From the NCBI GenBank assembly GCA_023078555.1, contig CM041201.1:8377172-8441171 (forward strand): 64,000 nt of DNA, written 5' to 3'. Below, in pieces: positions 48,988-61,727 of the stretch (position 1 is its first letter; each line of letters begins with the position of its first letter). The DNA is from Ulva prolifera. Lineage: Eukaryota; Chlorophyta; Ulvophyceae; Ulvales; Ulvaceae. Made by a program: the position numbers and the translations under genes. The notes beneath the pieces are model-generated. The model was given only the letters and a program-made list of their open reading frames with translations. It searched no databases and had not been told where the DNA came from.

Positions 48988-51900
48988 TCATTGGTCAGAG
49001 ACACACAGCATGACTGGCCCTGGTGGTTCGCTGGTGCGGTGCCCACGAGCTGCAACAGCAGGCACCCTTCCGTGTGGGCGAGGCCCACCTGCAGAGTGGA
49101 GGTCATGTCCAGTGCCTGGGAGCCGATGTACCGGGCCAGTGAGAAGAAGAAGGCATCCGTCCTCGCCATGGACTGTAGGCGCTCCTTCTTCTGCATGCTC
49201 AGAGTGGTTGCAACGGTGTGCAGCATCCGGATGACCCTCAGCGGTGGGACCTGCACAGCAAGCACGCTCGATTGGTTCTGAGAGCGACTGCCACTGACCG
49301 TGCTTGTTAGATGAGGCGAAACCGCCTGCATGGACACATTTGTTGAATCTAATTTGTGTGGAAGAATTGCAGGCGATGGCTTGATGTATGACACAACAAT
49401 ATCCTGTTCGCGTGCAGCCTGGGATTTCGCCAAACGGGGTAACAGTAGACCGCTCTGCAGCACACGTTTCTGGCGGCAAGTAGACGGCTGAAGCACAGGC
49501 ACGACTGCGTCAGCGACAGCAGCCCCCATGACACAAACAACATGATAAATGAGCTGGCAAGCAGCCGCCCTCAAGATTGATCATGAACAAGCAGCGACAT
49601 GCTAGCTCTAGACCTCCAACGGAGCATCCTACGCAGCAGCTGTGCGAACACAGCAGATCAGGCGCAGAGATTCAGCCTGTGCCATACACTGGTTCCACGC
49701 CCTCTTGTGATGCTGGCGCTGATGCAGACATATTGCATGAATTCTCCCAATCTACATGTCTGATCCAATTCAGCTCGTGTGGCCGAGGCACCGCACCAGG
49801 GAGGAGTATCCGATGTGCGTTGCCGAGATCTGCGCGTTGCAGACCTCCCCGGTGTTGAGCAACACCCCGGCTTCACTCGCCACGTCCCCCTCCGCTGAGG
49901 CGCCGGTGACCGCCTTGGGCACGGCGGCCGTGCCGACGCTGAGCTGCATGCAGGGGCCAAAGAGCTGCAGCACGCGGGCGAGGGAGTCGCCGGTGATGGA
50001 GCCCTCGGGGGACATGCCCAGCATGCTCTGGATGAGATCGTCCTCCAGCGCCAGCTTGAACGACAGGCTGCTCACCTGCATGCTCATGTCTCGTGGTTAA
50101 GCACATGCATCAGGCCGTTACAGGATGGCCACGTGCGTAATGGGGGGTCTGTCAGGGCATGACTGTGACAGAAATGTGTACCTGTCAATGGACCGTTCGT
50201 ATGAGGAAATGGGAACCTGACACCGAAGTAATCGAGAATATCGACCGTTTTGCAGGAGGTATGGCCCACTGCAGCTGCTGTGCCACATGGAGAGCATCGC
50301 AGCGTTTCTATGGTCCACTGCCCACTCTGCCGCCACATGCATGCTGGGGTCCCCCCCCCCCCCTCCCATTGAGGTTTAAGGTACATGTAACGGTGACCAC
50401 ACCTCGACGGTGCCAACAGGCAGCCGGTCGCCGTCGGCGCCCCCGGTCTCCTCCTCCTTGTCCGGCAGCAGTGGGTGCTCCTGCGTGGCGGCGGCGGCGG
50501 CCGCGTCGGCGGCGGCACCGGCGGCGCGGTCGTCCCCACGCAGCCGCTTGAGCAGCGTCTGCGCCCAGTACGCCTGGTCGGCGGCTGCGTCGCCCAGCAG
50601 CACGCGCAGCGCGTCGCGCAGCACGGAGCGCCGGTGTGCGAGTGTCGCCGGCAGCTTGACGTCGAAGCACATGCAGTCGCCGCTGGAGTGCGTGAACGCC
50701 CGGGTCGGCACCTGCGGTGCTGCTGGGTAAGCACGAAATTCCGCAACTGAGACCTTGCAGAAAAGGAAACCACAAACAGAGCTGCGAGCCTTCACCCCGG
50801 GGCAGTTAGCACGGAGAGGTTCGAGTTGAGATGATGACGAGGCACGGCTTCCAGCTTGGTGATGTGCACACCGGCAGCAAGGCAGGCACCACCACCAAAG
50901 GCATGGTCCTACATGCAATGTGAGAACTTACGGCCCGGTGCCTGCTGGTGTGATAGTGGCCAAAAAACAAAACTTTTCCCTGGGCACATGGCCTGCGCCC
51001 CGTACGCTCCTCGATTCCACATAAGACACCGCCAAATCAGATCCTGGCCTGGATCTGCAGAGGAATGCAGATGACAGCGGACGGACGCAGACGCCTCCTT
51101 CCTTGGGCTGATGGGTGCTGCAGAGGCATCTCAAAGGACACCTCGCTACAGCTGGAATAGAAGCACGGCCTCGTTCCCGCTGCGGCGGGAGCGCGCCACA
51201 GTAATTGCCAGGAGCACAGTAATGCGCCAGGCTCGGGCGCGCACCTCGACGTGCAGGGGTCCCTGATACTGGACATCCTCCAGGAAGGCCTTCAGGGACG
51301 AGGCATCGAGGGACGTGAGCAGCGTGGCGCGTGCATGCTTGAAGCGCCGCCGGAACGTGTGCACCTTCCCGACGACCCACGAGTGCAGCTCGTCCAGCGC
51401 CGCGAGCTGCTCGGACAGCATCGTGGAACCCGCCGGAAGGCGCGCCGCCTCCGCGTGCGCGACACGCGTGAAGTACCCGTGCGTGCTCTGCATCATCACA
51501 CCCCACGTCAGCTGCCGCGGGTGCCTCCGCCTGCACGCACGGCGTCGCAAGCGGCGGCGGACGATCTGGACTGCAGGTGCGAGGAGCGCCGATAGCGTTC
51601 AGGCCAGCTGAAGCAGCTGCAGCGGAGCAGCTGTGCCTCGGCAGCACACGCAGCAGGCTCAGCGCGCCGGTGTGAGCCGAGTGAGTAGCAGTGAGGGGGC
51701 TGCAAAGGATGCGTGAAAACCGAGTTGTGCTGCGAGTGATGGCACGGACATGTGTGGCGATTTTGTTCGTCAGCTGCTCCACCTGACCTTCCCACACAAT
51801 GCACAGCAGAGATGTTTGCAGGATTGACGAGAGCCGGGCCACTGCGCGGCAGAGCACCATCTCCGCAGCGCCTCGGCACCTGCGCTCACACTCTCGCGAG

Positions 51901-54814
51901 CAACTCCTGAACTAGGTCAACACAGCACAAGCAAACAGCACAGTTCCCAGGGTGGCTGATGGCCAGGTGACATGAAGACTGCCATCTTGCAGGGAGGGCG
52001 GGCGCCGTCGGTACGCACTGAGATGACGCCGTTCACGTTGAACGACAGGTCGAGGCACGTCAGCACGAAGCGCAGCCGCAGCGGCTTCCGGATTGCGGGC
52101 TCGAGGACCTTCTCTGAGAGGTCCCGCCAGTTGATGGCCGCGACGTTGCGGAAGCGGCAGAGCGCGTCCATCGCGCCGTGCAGCGCCGCCTTCCAGCGCC
52201 CGAGGAGGTCCGGGTGGCCCGCGAGGGGCGAGAGGAGGTGGCAGATATTCGAGATGCTGAGGGAGCGCGCGTGGTGCGGGAGGATGCAGGAGTGCCTTGA
52301 GCAGAGGAGGTCACTGAGAACCTGGCACTGCTGCAGCGACAAGCCCAGAGAGGCGCGTGCTGCGTCGGCGGCGGCCGCGGCGGCCTGTGCCTTCTTTGCC
52401 TTGGAACCTGTGCATCCACAGTGCCTAACATGGAGTCTAATTGCACCGCCAGCTGCCGGAGTAACGCTTGCGTTCTGTTGGAAGTTGCAGAAAACATGAG
52501 TCTGCCCTCATCCTGCCGTGGCCGTGCATTCACCCAACCCATGTGATACGCATACGGTCAACAGCACCACACGATACAACAGCATCAGCCGCTGCGGGTG
52601 CATGCGGCGAGGGCGGGGGCGCACCGGCGGCCGCGGCAGCTACTGGGGGCGCGGGGTCGGCCGCGAGGTCCGCATTGAGCATCCGCAGCGACGGCCCGTA
52701 CACATGCAGCCGCCCGCCGAGCTGCACGCCGGGGGTGTCCTTCCCGATGAAGTACTGCCCGACCTCTGCCGGCAGCACCGCCAGCAGGCGCGCCTCGATC
52801 ACCGCCGGCAGCAGCAGGTTCAGCATGTACTTGAGCAGCGTTTTGGGCACGGGGACCGTCGTGCCGGAGATCGAGTGCTCGAGCTGCGTGATGCTGAGCT
52901 TGAGCTTCTGCGTCGGCCGCCAGCCGTCGACCTCGGTCCACGCAAACGCGGCCTCCATGCGGCACTCGAGCAGCAGCGCGAGCTCCTTCACCTCGAAGTT
53001 CGGCACCTTGGTGCCCTTCTCGCCGACGACCTTCACGTCCGCAGCCTGCACGCGGACAAACACGCCGGACGACTGCCGCGGCGCATCGTCCTGCAGCAGC
53101 GTCGACCCCGCGGCCGCCGCTGTGGCCTCCGCGTCGGGGACGTGCACGTATTCTGCCGAGTCCTCTGGCGGCTGCGTCGCAGCTGCCGCCGGCGCGGGTT
53201 TCCCGGCGGCCGCCGCGGCGGCCGCGGGCGCGTCCGCGGTTGCGCGGAGACCGTCGGAAGCTGTGGAATCGGTGCGGAGGACGTCGGACTCGGAGCCGGA
53301 GGTGTCGAGGGTGGAGTCGGGGCCAAGGTCGGGGAGGGACGAGGAGCCCGCGCGGGTGAGGGGAGACTGCTGTGAGAGGGCCTCCTCAAAGGTAGGCATG
53401 CCAGAGTGGCGTGGCGACTGCGGCTGCCGCAGCTTGTGCATGCCTTGGTTGACGGCTGCGGAGGCCTTGGTGCTGGTGTTCTTCACAAACGCACCTAGAT
53501 TGCCGACACCCTGCACAACTTGGCTTGAGTGGTTCCGGAGACAGCACAGAGCTGATGGTGACATCGCGGCGCTGCAAGGAGCCAAGCAGGAGCGGCAGAT
53601 GCCAGTGCTGAGGTCTCAAATCCAGGCTGAAGAGGGACACATACTGCAGGGGCCGAAAGCACCCACCTCTCGGCCCTCCTGCCCCAACTGCAGATGTGGT
53701 GCAGTTGATGAGGGAATGCGACGGCAAGGAGGGCGTGCGGGTGAGATGTCGACAGCAGTGCAGAGGCAAAGGCACGGCAGGCGCACCTTCTTGGACACAT
53801 TCATGAACTTGCTGCGAATGTCGCGGCCATGCATGCCGCCATGGCCGTGCGCGGCGTCTGCCTGTGCCATCTTGGACAGGATGGCGTTGCGTGTGGTGGG
53901 CTCTGGAGCCCCAGCTCGAGGGGCATGCGGAGCCTGCGCCTGTGGGGAACGGGGCGATGCAGGCGAGCCCGCCCCAGGCGACCCATGCCTCTTTGCGCCA
54001 AACTTCTTCGTTTCTGTAAGCTTTCGGGTTAGCATGGGCTGATCGTACGATGTGTCAGAGGTGCAACATGCAAAAACACGCTAGCACAGGGTCAACCATA
54101 GGCTGTTCTGATGCGTGGGCACTGGAGTGCACCAGATTCCAGCTCTCGTGGACTTTGGGACCGCATCACAGACACGCGGCGCCACTCCCCATTCCAGGGC
54201 ATGGTACCCATGCACAAACGCTCTGAGTCATACATGCCACACTGCAGTGATCGACCGGTAATTGCCGGGTTCGTCCCATGTGGCGGCTCCATGTGATGTC
54301 TGACCTGGTTTATAATCAAGCACCACACCCAGATCACCTTTGTACAGCCTGCTCCTCTACCCATCTCCACTGATTGCACATGTGCGATCAGAGTGCGAGG
54401 TGCACTCGGGAGCACAGCACGGCATGCAAGGCAGCACAGCGTGAACGGCAGGGGCCGCACGAGAGAGCTTGTTGAGGAATCCAACGGCCGCCTGCTTGCC
54501 TTTAGAGCCCCGGCTTGCGATGGCAGATGCCGCGCCGTGCGCATGCTGCCACGCTGCGGCTCGGTGGCCCCCTGCCTGCCCCAAGTGCATCCCGGGCAGC
54601 CCCCCGTGCACATGGTCCCCGGGATTCCCCCCCGCATCTCGCCGCACCGGAGTCGCCGCTGCTTCTGGCGGCAGACCAGCGTCTGACGAGCGATCACCAA
54701 ACTCCCCTGCAACATGCATGCCAACCTCTGCTGCGTAAGCCTGGGGCCAGCAGCCACCGGAGTTGATGTGCACCCACGCGCCGGCGCTGATGTCCCCCAG
54801 CCACAGAAAGTCAC
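48918..54814 (-). CDS. Large multi-exon protein of unknown function
   Basis: A chain of coding blocks on the minus strand. From 5' to 3' they are about 54357-54800 (containing KQAAVGFLNKLSRAAPAV), 53790-54016 (ILSKMAQADAAHGH, GRDIRSKFMNVSKK), 52590-53515 (Ala-rich linker, then VPNFEVKELALLLECRM and LKLSITQLEHSISG, LLKYMLNLLLPAVIEARLL), 51990-52350 (HARSLSISNICHLLSPLAG, WRDLSEKVLEPAIRKPLRLR), 51200-51500 (HSWVVGKVHTFRRRFKHARA), 50405-50720 (SSGDCMCFDVKLPATLAHRR), about 49793-50070 (SLSFKLALEDDLIQSMLG) and the last exon 48918-49249 (RVIRMLHTVATTLSMQKK; TAG). The last acceptor (TGTGCAG before 49249) is clear; other boundaries are approximate. The mixed beta and amphipathic-helix pattern of the central blocks could suit a lipid- or membrane-binding protein, but I recognise no family. 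The last 22 codons lie inside the inverted repeat. The first block might belong to a separate gene. Confidence 0.65.
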
Positions 54815-54931
54815 CAGAGCCTACCCCATGTACAGCCAGTCACAGGAGCAGGACATTCTACACGCGCGTCACATAGAGCTCTTAGCTAGCTCTGCAACTA
54901 GCTGGGACAGCCAGTCCTCGGCCTGGCCCCC

Positions 54932-56861
54932 CTATTTAGAGGGCCAGGTTGAGGGCTGGCCCTCTGAAGAGGTCTCCGAATACTGCAGACCTTCTGCAGA
55001 GGGCTGCTCCCTGGTGAGCCAGGGTTCAGAATGCGACGCACCCGAGTGACCCTCAGTTCCCTCCCCAACAGCTCCTGCAGGCCGTTGAGCTGCCGAGCCT
55101 GGCCCTGCCGTTGCCTCATCAGAGTCAGAGTCTTCCAGGTGTGGCAGCTGCGGGTCTGCCGGGGCCTCCGGGATGGTCTCGGCAGTCGATCGGTCTGCGG
55201 GAGAGTGGCCATCTAGCGTCGCCCGGGCGCCAAAGGGGTTGCCATTATACCACACCCCCTGCTGCGGCGCCTCTGATGGCACTGCGCTTGCGGGCAGCGG
55301 CGCCAGTGGCGGGGCGCGAGCATGGGTGGGTCCCGCCATGTGTGTGGGGGGTGCCGCTGGGGCTTTGGGCGGGGCGTAGGTGGGCGGAGGTTGGCCGTGA
55401 CCGGGCTGTGTGGTGCGGCGGCGCGGGTGGGCGCCCGTCGTGAAGACGGAGGGCCCACGCTGCGTGGCGGGCGTGTATGCGGAGAATGACATGTGCGGCG
55501 GGTCGCCGCCCAGCTTGAACGCGAGCGTGGCCTGCAGGCTCCGGTGAGGTGTTGGCCTGCCGTGCACGGCGCACATGCATGGGCATCGAACGCTCCTCAA
55601 ATTTGGCTTTGTGCTGAGGAAATGGGTTGAATAACTTGCAGCGATGCATCTCATCCCTAGGGGGGGAGGGTGAACGTCGAAGCTAGCTGCTCAAAACTCG
55701 CATCCACCGACAAGGGACAGGAGATGCTAACGGGGGCAGCGCGGGGCAGCATGGGCAGTGTGCTGCAACAAGAAAGAGCCGCACTTTGGGGCGGCCATCG
55801 CTGCCGACGGCGCGGTGGCACGAAAAGTGGAAGGACGCGGCCAGCTCAGAGACAAAGAGGTCCTTGGAGCCGAGGAAGACGCGGCCACTGCCGGCGCGGA
55901 AGCGATACCCCTCGACCGCCGGAAACAGCAGCAGCTGCTTCACACGGTCCACCTTGCTGATGGTGCTCGCCAGCTCATCCTGCGTGAGCAAGCGGCCAGT
56001 CGTGTCACTGTGGGTTGTGGCGAGACCGCCTGCCTGTGCGTTTGCAGGCGTGCTGGGGCGGTGAGGGCGTTCAAGCTAGAATGACTGCCACTATGTGCGG
56101 TGCAGAGGCTCAGTGGCCTACTGAGGGATGGAGAGAGTGATGCGAGCACACCTGCAGCTGCATGATCTTGGCTTGGCCTGAGTTTCGGTGCTCTAGATAG
56201 GACACAGCCCTGCGCTTCAGGACGAGCTCCACTCGCAGGCGTTCGAGCTCTCCCACTGTGAGCTTCTTCGTGTCTTGCAGAGCCACAAGCTGGGTTTCCC
56301 AGAGGGCTTTATCCTCGAGGTGCTTTGCGCTCGAGTACAACGATCTGCACTGCAGTGGAGAAAAGCTTGGTGCCGTGTTCGAATCAGTAGTCCTGGACAG
56401 TTGACATGATGCTGACTCAGGCAGATCTGGCAGCAGGAAGCGCTGAGACACAATTTGATGTAACCAAAGAGGTCTGATACCTCTGCTAGCTGCTTGTCGA
56501 TTGTTCCCATGTGCTTGACGAGGCGCCCAATCTCCTGGTTGAGGCTCTCTGCTGCCTGGGATTCTGCACTGAGGTTGCCCGTGGGCCCCTTGCCCGGGAC
56601 ATGCCCGGTCGACTGCATAGCAGCATGCATATCACTTCGAAGCTTTTCGAGCTCCCCGCGCATGACATCTGCTGTCTGGCCCATCGCGCTGGCATACACT
56701 TCCAGTGCAGGGGCCTCGTCATTCCATGACCGCAGTTCGCGCTTGCGCCTGAATTGCAGGTCATTTTCAACTGCAGCCAGTTCATTTGTAGCCTCGGTCA
56801 AAGCCTGGCGAAGGTCTTCCCTTCTCTGCAAAGCCTCTTCGCTAGCCGTGCCAGGTGCCAT
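54932..56861 (-). CDS. Coiled-coil protein with a conserved-looking C-terminal domain, function unknown
   Basis: Exons on the minus strand: about 56482-56861, 56153-56360, about 55795-55990, and 54932 to about 55540. ATG at 56861 starts a charged, heptad-rich region (REDLRQALTEATNELAAVEN, LEKLRSDMHAAMQS, LNQEIGRLVKHMGTIDKQLA) continuing into exon 2 (LTVGELERLRVELVLKRRAV). After the coiled coil comes a compact region across exons 3-4 (VKQLLLFPAVEGYRFRAGSG, KDLFVSELAASFHFSCHRAV, ATLAFKLGGDPPHMSFSAYT), then a Pro/Ala/Gly-rich tail. The annotated stop is TAG at 54932-54934. The same frame continues for 16 protein-like codons plus two Gly to a TGA (see findings). No family recognised. Confidence 0.7.
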
Positions 56862-57814
56862 GTGTCCATCCGCTTGGCAGGTCGTAGCTCAGTCTACATT
56901 CAGTCCGCATATCAACACACGCACGTCGAGCCTAGCGACGATATGCAGTCTATTCCAGTGCATGTCACCGACGTACGCACTATGGCAGACCATCCAAGCT
57001 TTCGGGATCGCACCTGTCCGTGACAAACGCACTTCCATCGACAGATTCTCGGCACTGGCAGCTACTGATGCGTATGCGATATCCTCGCCGGTTGCAGTTC
57101 TAGTTGTATACAAGAACGTTCCGCATCGCGACCAGATACTGTGACACCTTCAGACCTGACGAGGCCGTCATGGAAAGGGGCAAAAATGCGAATTTCCGCT
57201 ACAGCATACTGCACTGTCCGCATCATGTTGTACAACACAATTCCCTCTGCATGATCGTTACCGACGCATCCCGTCCGGCCATAAGCTTTGGTCATGCATC
57301 GAGTCTACAGGTGCACTCGGTAGTGCTCGGCGACGAAGTCGGGCACAGCAATCGTTGCACAGAGCCGTACGAAGCATGGCGGTCCATGCTGAGCGGCTTT
57401 ATATTATGTAGCGACATCAGGCCGAATCAGCGGGAGGGCAGCCCAGTCAGTGCAGGCATGAGGTGTGTGATCCGGTGTCGATGGAGTGTCATCCGTGCAC
57501 ATCCGGTGCGGTCAGCGTGCACAGCTCAATTACCTCACAGACTCGCACACACATTTTAGCGACGTCTCACATGTGAAAAGGCTAACGCGATCATCCAGAG
57601 CGCCAAGGAGGCCATCTCCCTGACCCCACATCCGCGAGATCGGTCGATGTGAGCTGCCATGCCCGATCAGGAGCCTGTTCAATCATGTATCTTAATTCAG
57701 TTGAAAGACTTTTCTCTGCTCTCATATGTCATGCATCTGTACATTATGTAAGTGGGGCTCGGAAGGTGCGATGCCAGCTCAGAGATATCAGCATCTGCTC
57801 CTCAAGACTCCGTG
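56862..57814. other. Intergenic region between the coiled-coil gene and AAH
   Basis: 950 bp that should contain the promoter of the coiled-coil gene and the 3' UTR of AAH. I see no gene in it. Confidence 0.45.
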
Positions 57815-60800
57815 TCATTGCTTCCGGACCCTGGCTTGTGTCATTGCCTCTGAGTACTCCTTTAACAACGCTGCACCAGCTGCAAAGCCAGAGAGAGCGA
57901 AGTATCGCTTCTGGTATCCTGGAAATGCACAAGTCAAGCCTGTTAGCGGGAGCAGCAGTACACCAAAAAAAAAACATCGTCAGCACCAACAAAAAAAAAA
58001 GGTTTAGCATGCGAAACATCGTCGGCACATCATGAGTGAGCGGATTTCTCGTTCCACAGGCACTGAGCGTGTAGACATGGACAGCATTGCCATCGTCGCG
58101 GTGCTGTCTGTGCCTTCTTGGCAAGTCTTGCAAGACAGACTCTTGCAACCGGCATACACCATGCCAGCGGAGGTCATGCCAGACTAGGGAGCCGCATGTG
58201 GCAGACCCAGAGCGCACCATCCTTGTAGCTCATCTTTGGCAGCGGCTTTGTTAGGTCCAGCGGCACAACTTCAGGCTGGCCAGTTGCCATAGATTCAAGC
58301 TCTCCATAGCTGCATAATCATGCCTTGCTTAGGAGGAATGTTGAGACATTCCCATAGTTCCGTAGCAGACACCAACACATTCTCAATGGTACTTGCAGTG
58401 CTTGCCTTTCACGGCGCCTGTGCCTGGAGTGTGAATGTGTTCTTATAGATTTCATGTGCAAGCGTCATGTGGCTTGAGGCCTAAACAGGAACCTGGCATG
58501 CCACCAAGCTTGCAGAAGCATGTGCTGATTCAGACCTGGACAGAATGCCAGCACCAAATGCTTTGACCTGGTCGCCTTCCATCACGACTCCAAACTCGAC
58601 TGTGTACCAATACACCTACACCCCAGTTTGCTCGTCTGTCCAGACTCATTGATGCTCTGCTCAGGCTTCGTCTTTTGGGTGTAGCGGAGGGCACTGTCAC
58701 ACCAGCAGAATCAGCGGATGGTAGGCCACAGAATCAGCAGCGGCTGTTATCAGATGTGCTCTGACGCATTGTGGGCGTACCTTTGTCAGCTGCCAGACTT
58801 CCGCATCAGATGCACCCAGTGATGCCTGTCCAATGTGCTCCATAATTTCGCAGTACTCTGGGCAGAGCAGCATGGGAATGTGGCCTGCACCGAACTGCAC
58901 GGTCAATTCACTCCCATGGGCTTGATGCAGGCTAGATCAGGTGAAGAGACTGCGAGAGTATGAGTTCAGGAGCCTATGAACTCATATGCTGATGGCAAAG
59001 GCTTCCTTCAATACAATAGCTACACGTTGCTTTGTCACGTGCTGGATTTCGACGTCTGGCTTGGACAAGCTTGTGTCAGCCAAACGGCTCTAGGAGACAA
59101 GACATCCGAGAGCAAAGACAGCTGCATGTGTCAAGCCTGACATGCGGTGTTGAGGACACCTGCCCTGCAGCAGAAAAGCATACCAAGGATCTCGTGGATG
59201 ACATCAGGCTCCGGAGTGTACGCGGGGTTGCTATGATGCCTCACATACTGCGTTGAATGAAAAGTCCTGCACCGTAACACACGACAGCGTACAGCACCAG
59301 CTGCGTCATCCAAAACACGTGATGTTGCATTACTCCCAGACGCAACAGAGGCTTCAGCAGAGCAGGCATTGCTGAGGAAGAGCAGTCGAGTGCCACTTGT
59401 GTTGGGCCTCCCAGAGCATTGGATGATCGGCATAATGCAAGAACATCCCGAACAATAAGTGGCCCATGCACTGTGGTCTCGGAGCAGCTGTTCGTACAGA
59501 ATTTGAAACCATGCCACGTGCTGTGCTTGATGGAAGCTCTGAAATGATACTCACGGTGAGAAGCTGTGGAGGCGTATGACACTGCATGCTGCTACAGGCA
59601 CAAAAAAATCTGTAAGCCTGGGCAGAGGAACGTTGCGGCAGGCGCTCACTTGAATGCGAGGCCGTTCAGGAAGTCCCTTGGATGCATGAGGCCCGCAGTA
59701 GGCCGAATGTTCCAGCCTGTGGCGCTCTGCAATGCCTGCTGAATGTCCTGTAGCTGAGGCACAGTGTCCTCTTGAAACTCAAGCCGTGCGAATCTGCGCA
59801 CAAGTTATTAGGGCTCAGCTACCTGTGCTACCAGGTCGTCCAGGGCCCTTGCACTTGGAGGTGGCAACAATGTCTCATGTTCTGTGACCCGCCCCATTGG
59901 TCACATACAAGCAGCTGGGACTGGCGCAGGCAGGTTGTAGCTGGACTGCCAGACACTGGGACACGCTTGTGTACATGTGTTGTCCAAAAAATAATAAAAA
60001 CCAGATAGCTTGGACCTGAAGGCGTGCGTGCTCTTGGGAGATGCAAATTGTACTCATGCAGCTGCGCCTTTATATAGCAATAGTGAGTTCACTCTCAAAG
60101 GGATGACCTCAATGCTATGACTGCAGGCCTGAAGGTCGTGTGTGCCGTGCATGCGAAGATCACTGCATTGCTCGCGTGCAATTGAGAGGTAAACGCACGC
60201 AGTCTTATACTCCGAACACGCCCATTGTGGGATGACCGCCTTCAGCTGCCTCAGGGAATGGGCCCATGTTTGCTGCTCCTCAGGGAGGTACTGTATAACC
60301 GGTATACCGGCTCCACTGCATAAGCACCTGATGTGGTCAGTCCTGGAGCAGCACCAACGTCCAAGACTATTTAAGGATTCTACCGCTCAGCTTCATGTGA
60401 CTGCTGTGTCTGCGTAGGAACGCACGGCACATGCTGCTTTGCCGCCTTCGAGATTTCGACTCGTCTGTCACAGTAGCTGGTGTCCCCAAAACCCGGGTGA
60501 TCAGGTGCAAGATCACCACCAAAGCCCAGAATGTTCCCATTGTCTATGTCGTGTATGGATGAGGGCGGATGTCGGAGGCTTGATCCAGAGTCAGTGCTGG
60601 GCCCTGTGTTGACGCGACTTTCCAGCGTCTGCGGACGCAACCTTAAGGTTTGGATGTGGGGACTGCCAGGCGATGCCGAAAGCCTCTTGTTCCCTGCGGA
60701 TCAATGGACACAATGGCACGTAGAGATGTGTGAAGGTCTCTTTGTATCACCTGATGCCTCATGAGAAAGCCTTGCACTGCTTCACTGATGCAAGTTTGAT

Positions 60801-61174
60801 GTATCCTGCCGTGCCTGGGAAACCCGGGGCAATTGATGCAATTGTCTGCACGGGTCTGTGCGGGTACATTTGGCTGCATCCGGTACAACATAGTACGAGC
60901 TAGAGACGCATCAGCACGTATTGTTGCAGGGGATGTGGTGCGACAGTTCCATGGGGCTCCACCGGCTGCACTGCAATGCATTGGCGTCGTGGACTAACTT
61001 CGCCACACCTTCTCGGCTGGAGAACATCTGGACAGCACGCGAGGAGCGCCTGACTTCACAGCTCCCCAATTTTTTACTTTGTCGAGGTCTCGACTGGCGC
61101 AGCTTTGATGTGAGGCGGTAACCTGTTCGCGTACCTCCCAACTCCATTGGCTGCAGCCCTGCCTCCGGTATCAT
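57815..61174 (-). CDS. AAH: Plastid-type aromatic amino acid hydroxylase (phenylalanine 4-hydroxylase family)
   Basis: Non-haem iron monooxygenase expected to convert phenylalanine to tyrosine. Nine exons: 61009-61174, 60426-60693, 60199-60315, 59650-59793, 59184-59266, 58781-58884, 58536-58615, 58218-58309, 57815-57918 (TGA). Every junction agrees in phase, total 1,158 nt (385 aa). Landmarks: [72 protein letters not shown] then [24 protein letters not shown] and [14 protein letters not shown]. The iron ligands are the two His of VIHEILGH (split by an intron between G and H) and Glu of VEFG. The first exon is basic and Ser-rich with RRSSRAVQM, as expected of a chloroplast transit peptide, matching the plastid location known for moss and pine AAH. 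There is no ACT domain like that of animal PAH. It is divergent from ETFA with 553 bp between starts. Confidence 0.94.
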
Positions 61175-61727
61175 CACACACGACCAATACGAAAGCAGGC
61201 GAGATCGACTCTCACCGAAGCAACACTGCAGCGAGATACTAGATAGCTCAATTCGCTGAATGTGGGGTGACAGTGCTTAGGTAAGCCAGATGAGCGCTCC
61301 AGTGCTTGTACGTCCTAGTCGACGCGATAGATCGGTATGGCTGTGTGCGCGCAGGTACCACAGTATCATGTGATGTGAAGAGATGACGATGATTCTCGGT
61401 CTGGGAGTGTTATAGGTATATGCACGACCGCGATTCACCACAAACAACATGTCCATGAGAGTCCCTTGCTGACTCACACCACAGCGCCATGATGCAGCAC
61501 AGTGACTCGGACAGATTTGCATGGCGACGGGCAACAGCTTCAACACATACAGTGACAGAACAATATTTTCCACTATCTTGTCTATGCTCACGTTCTCGCG
61601 ATCACGTCGACCGTTTGTGCATCAATTCTGGTGCCCATGTTGGCACACACCGCAGCAACACTGCTGCGCAGGCACCACACAGCTCTCCGCACAGCCAACA
61701 CCTTGTGACCAAGTTCGTCGACGAAGT
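61175..61727. promoter_or_regulatory. Divergent promoter region AAH/ETFA
   Basis: 553 bp between the two proposed start codons. No obvious TATA box for either gene. It may include an unrecognised first exon of ETFA. Confidence 0.35.

Noticed and set aside
54932-54934. Reassignment of TAG to an amino acid
   Set aside because: Barentsz and the gene ending at 48918 stop at TAG, so the standard code fits better.
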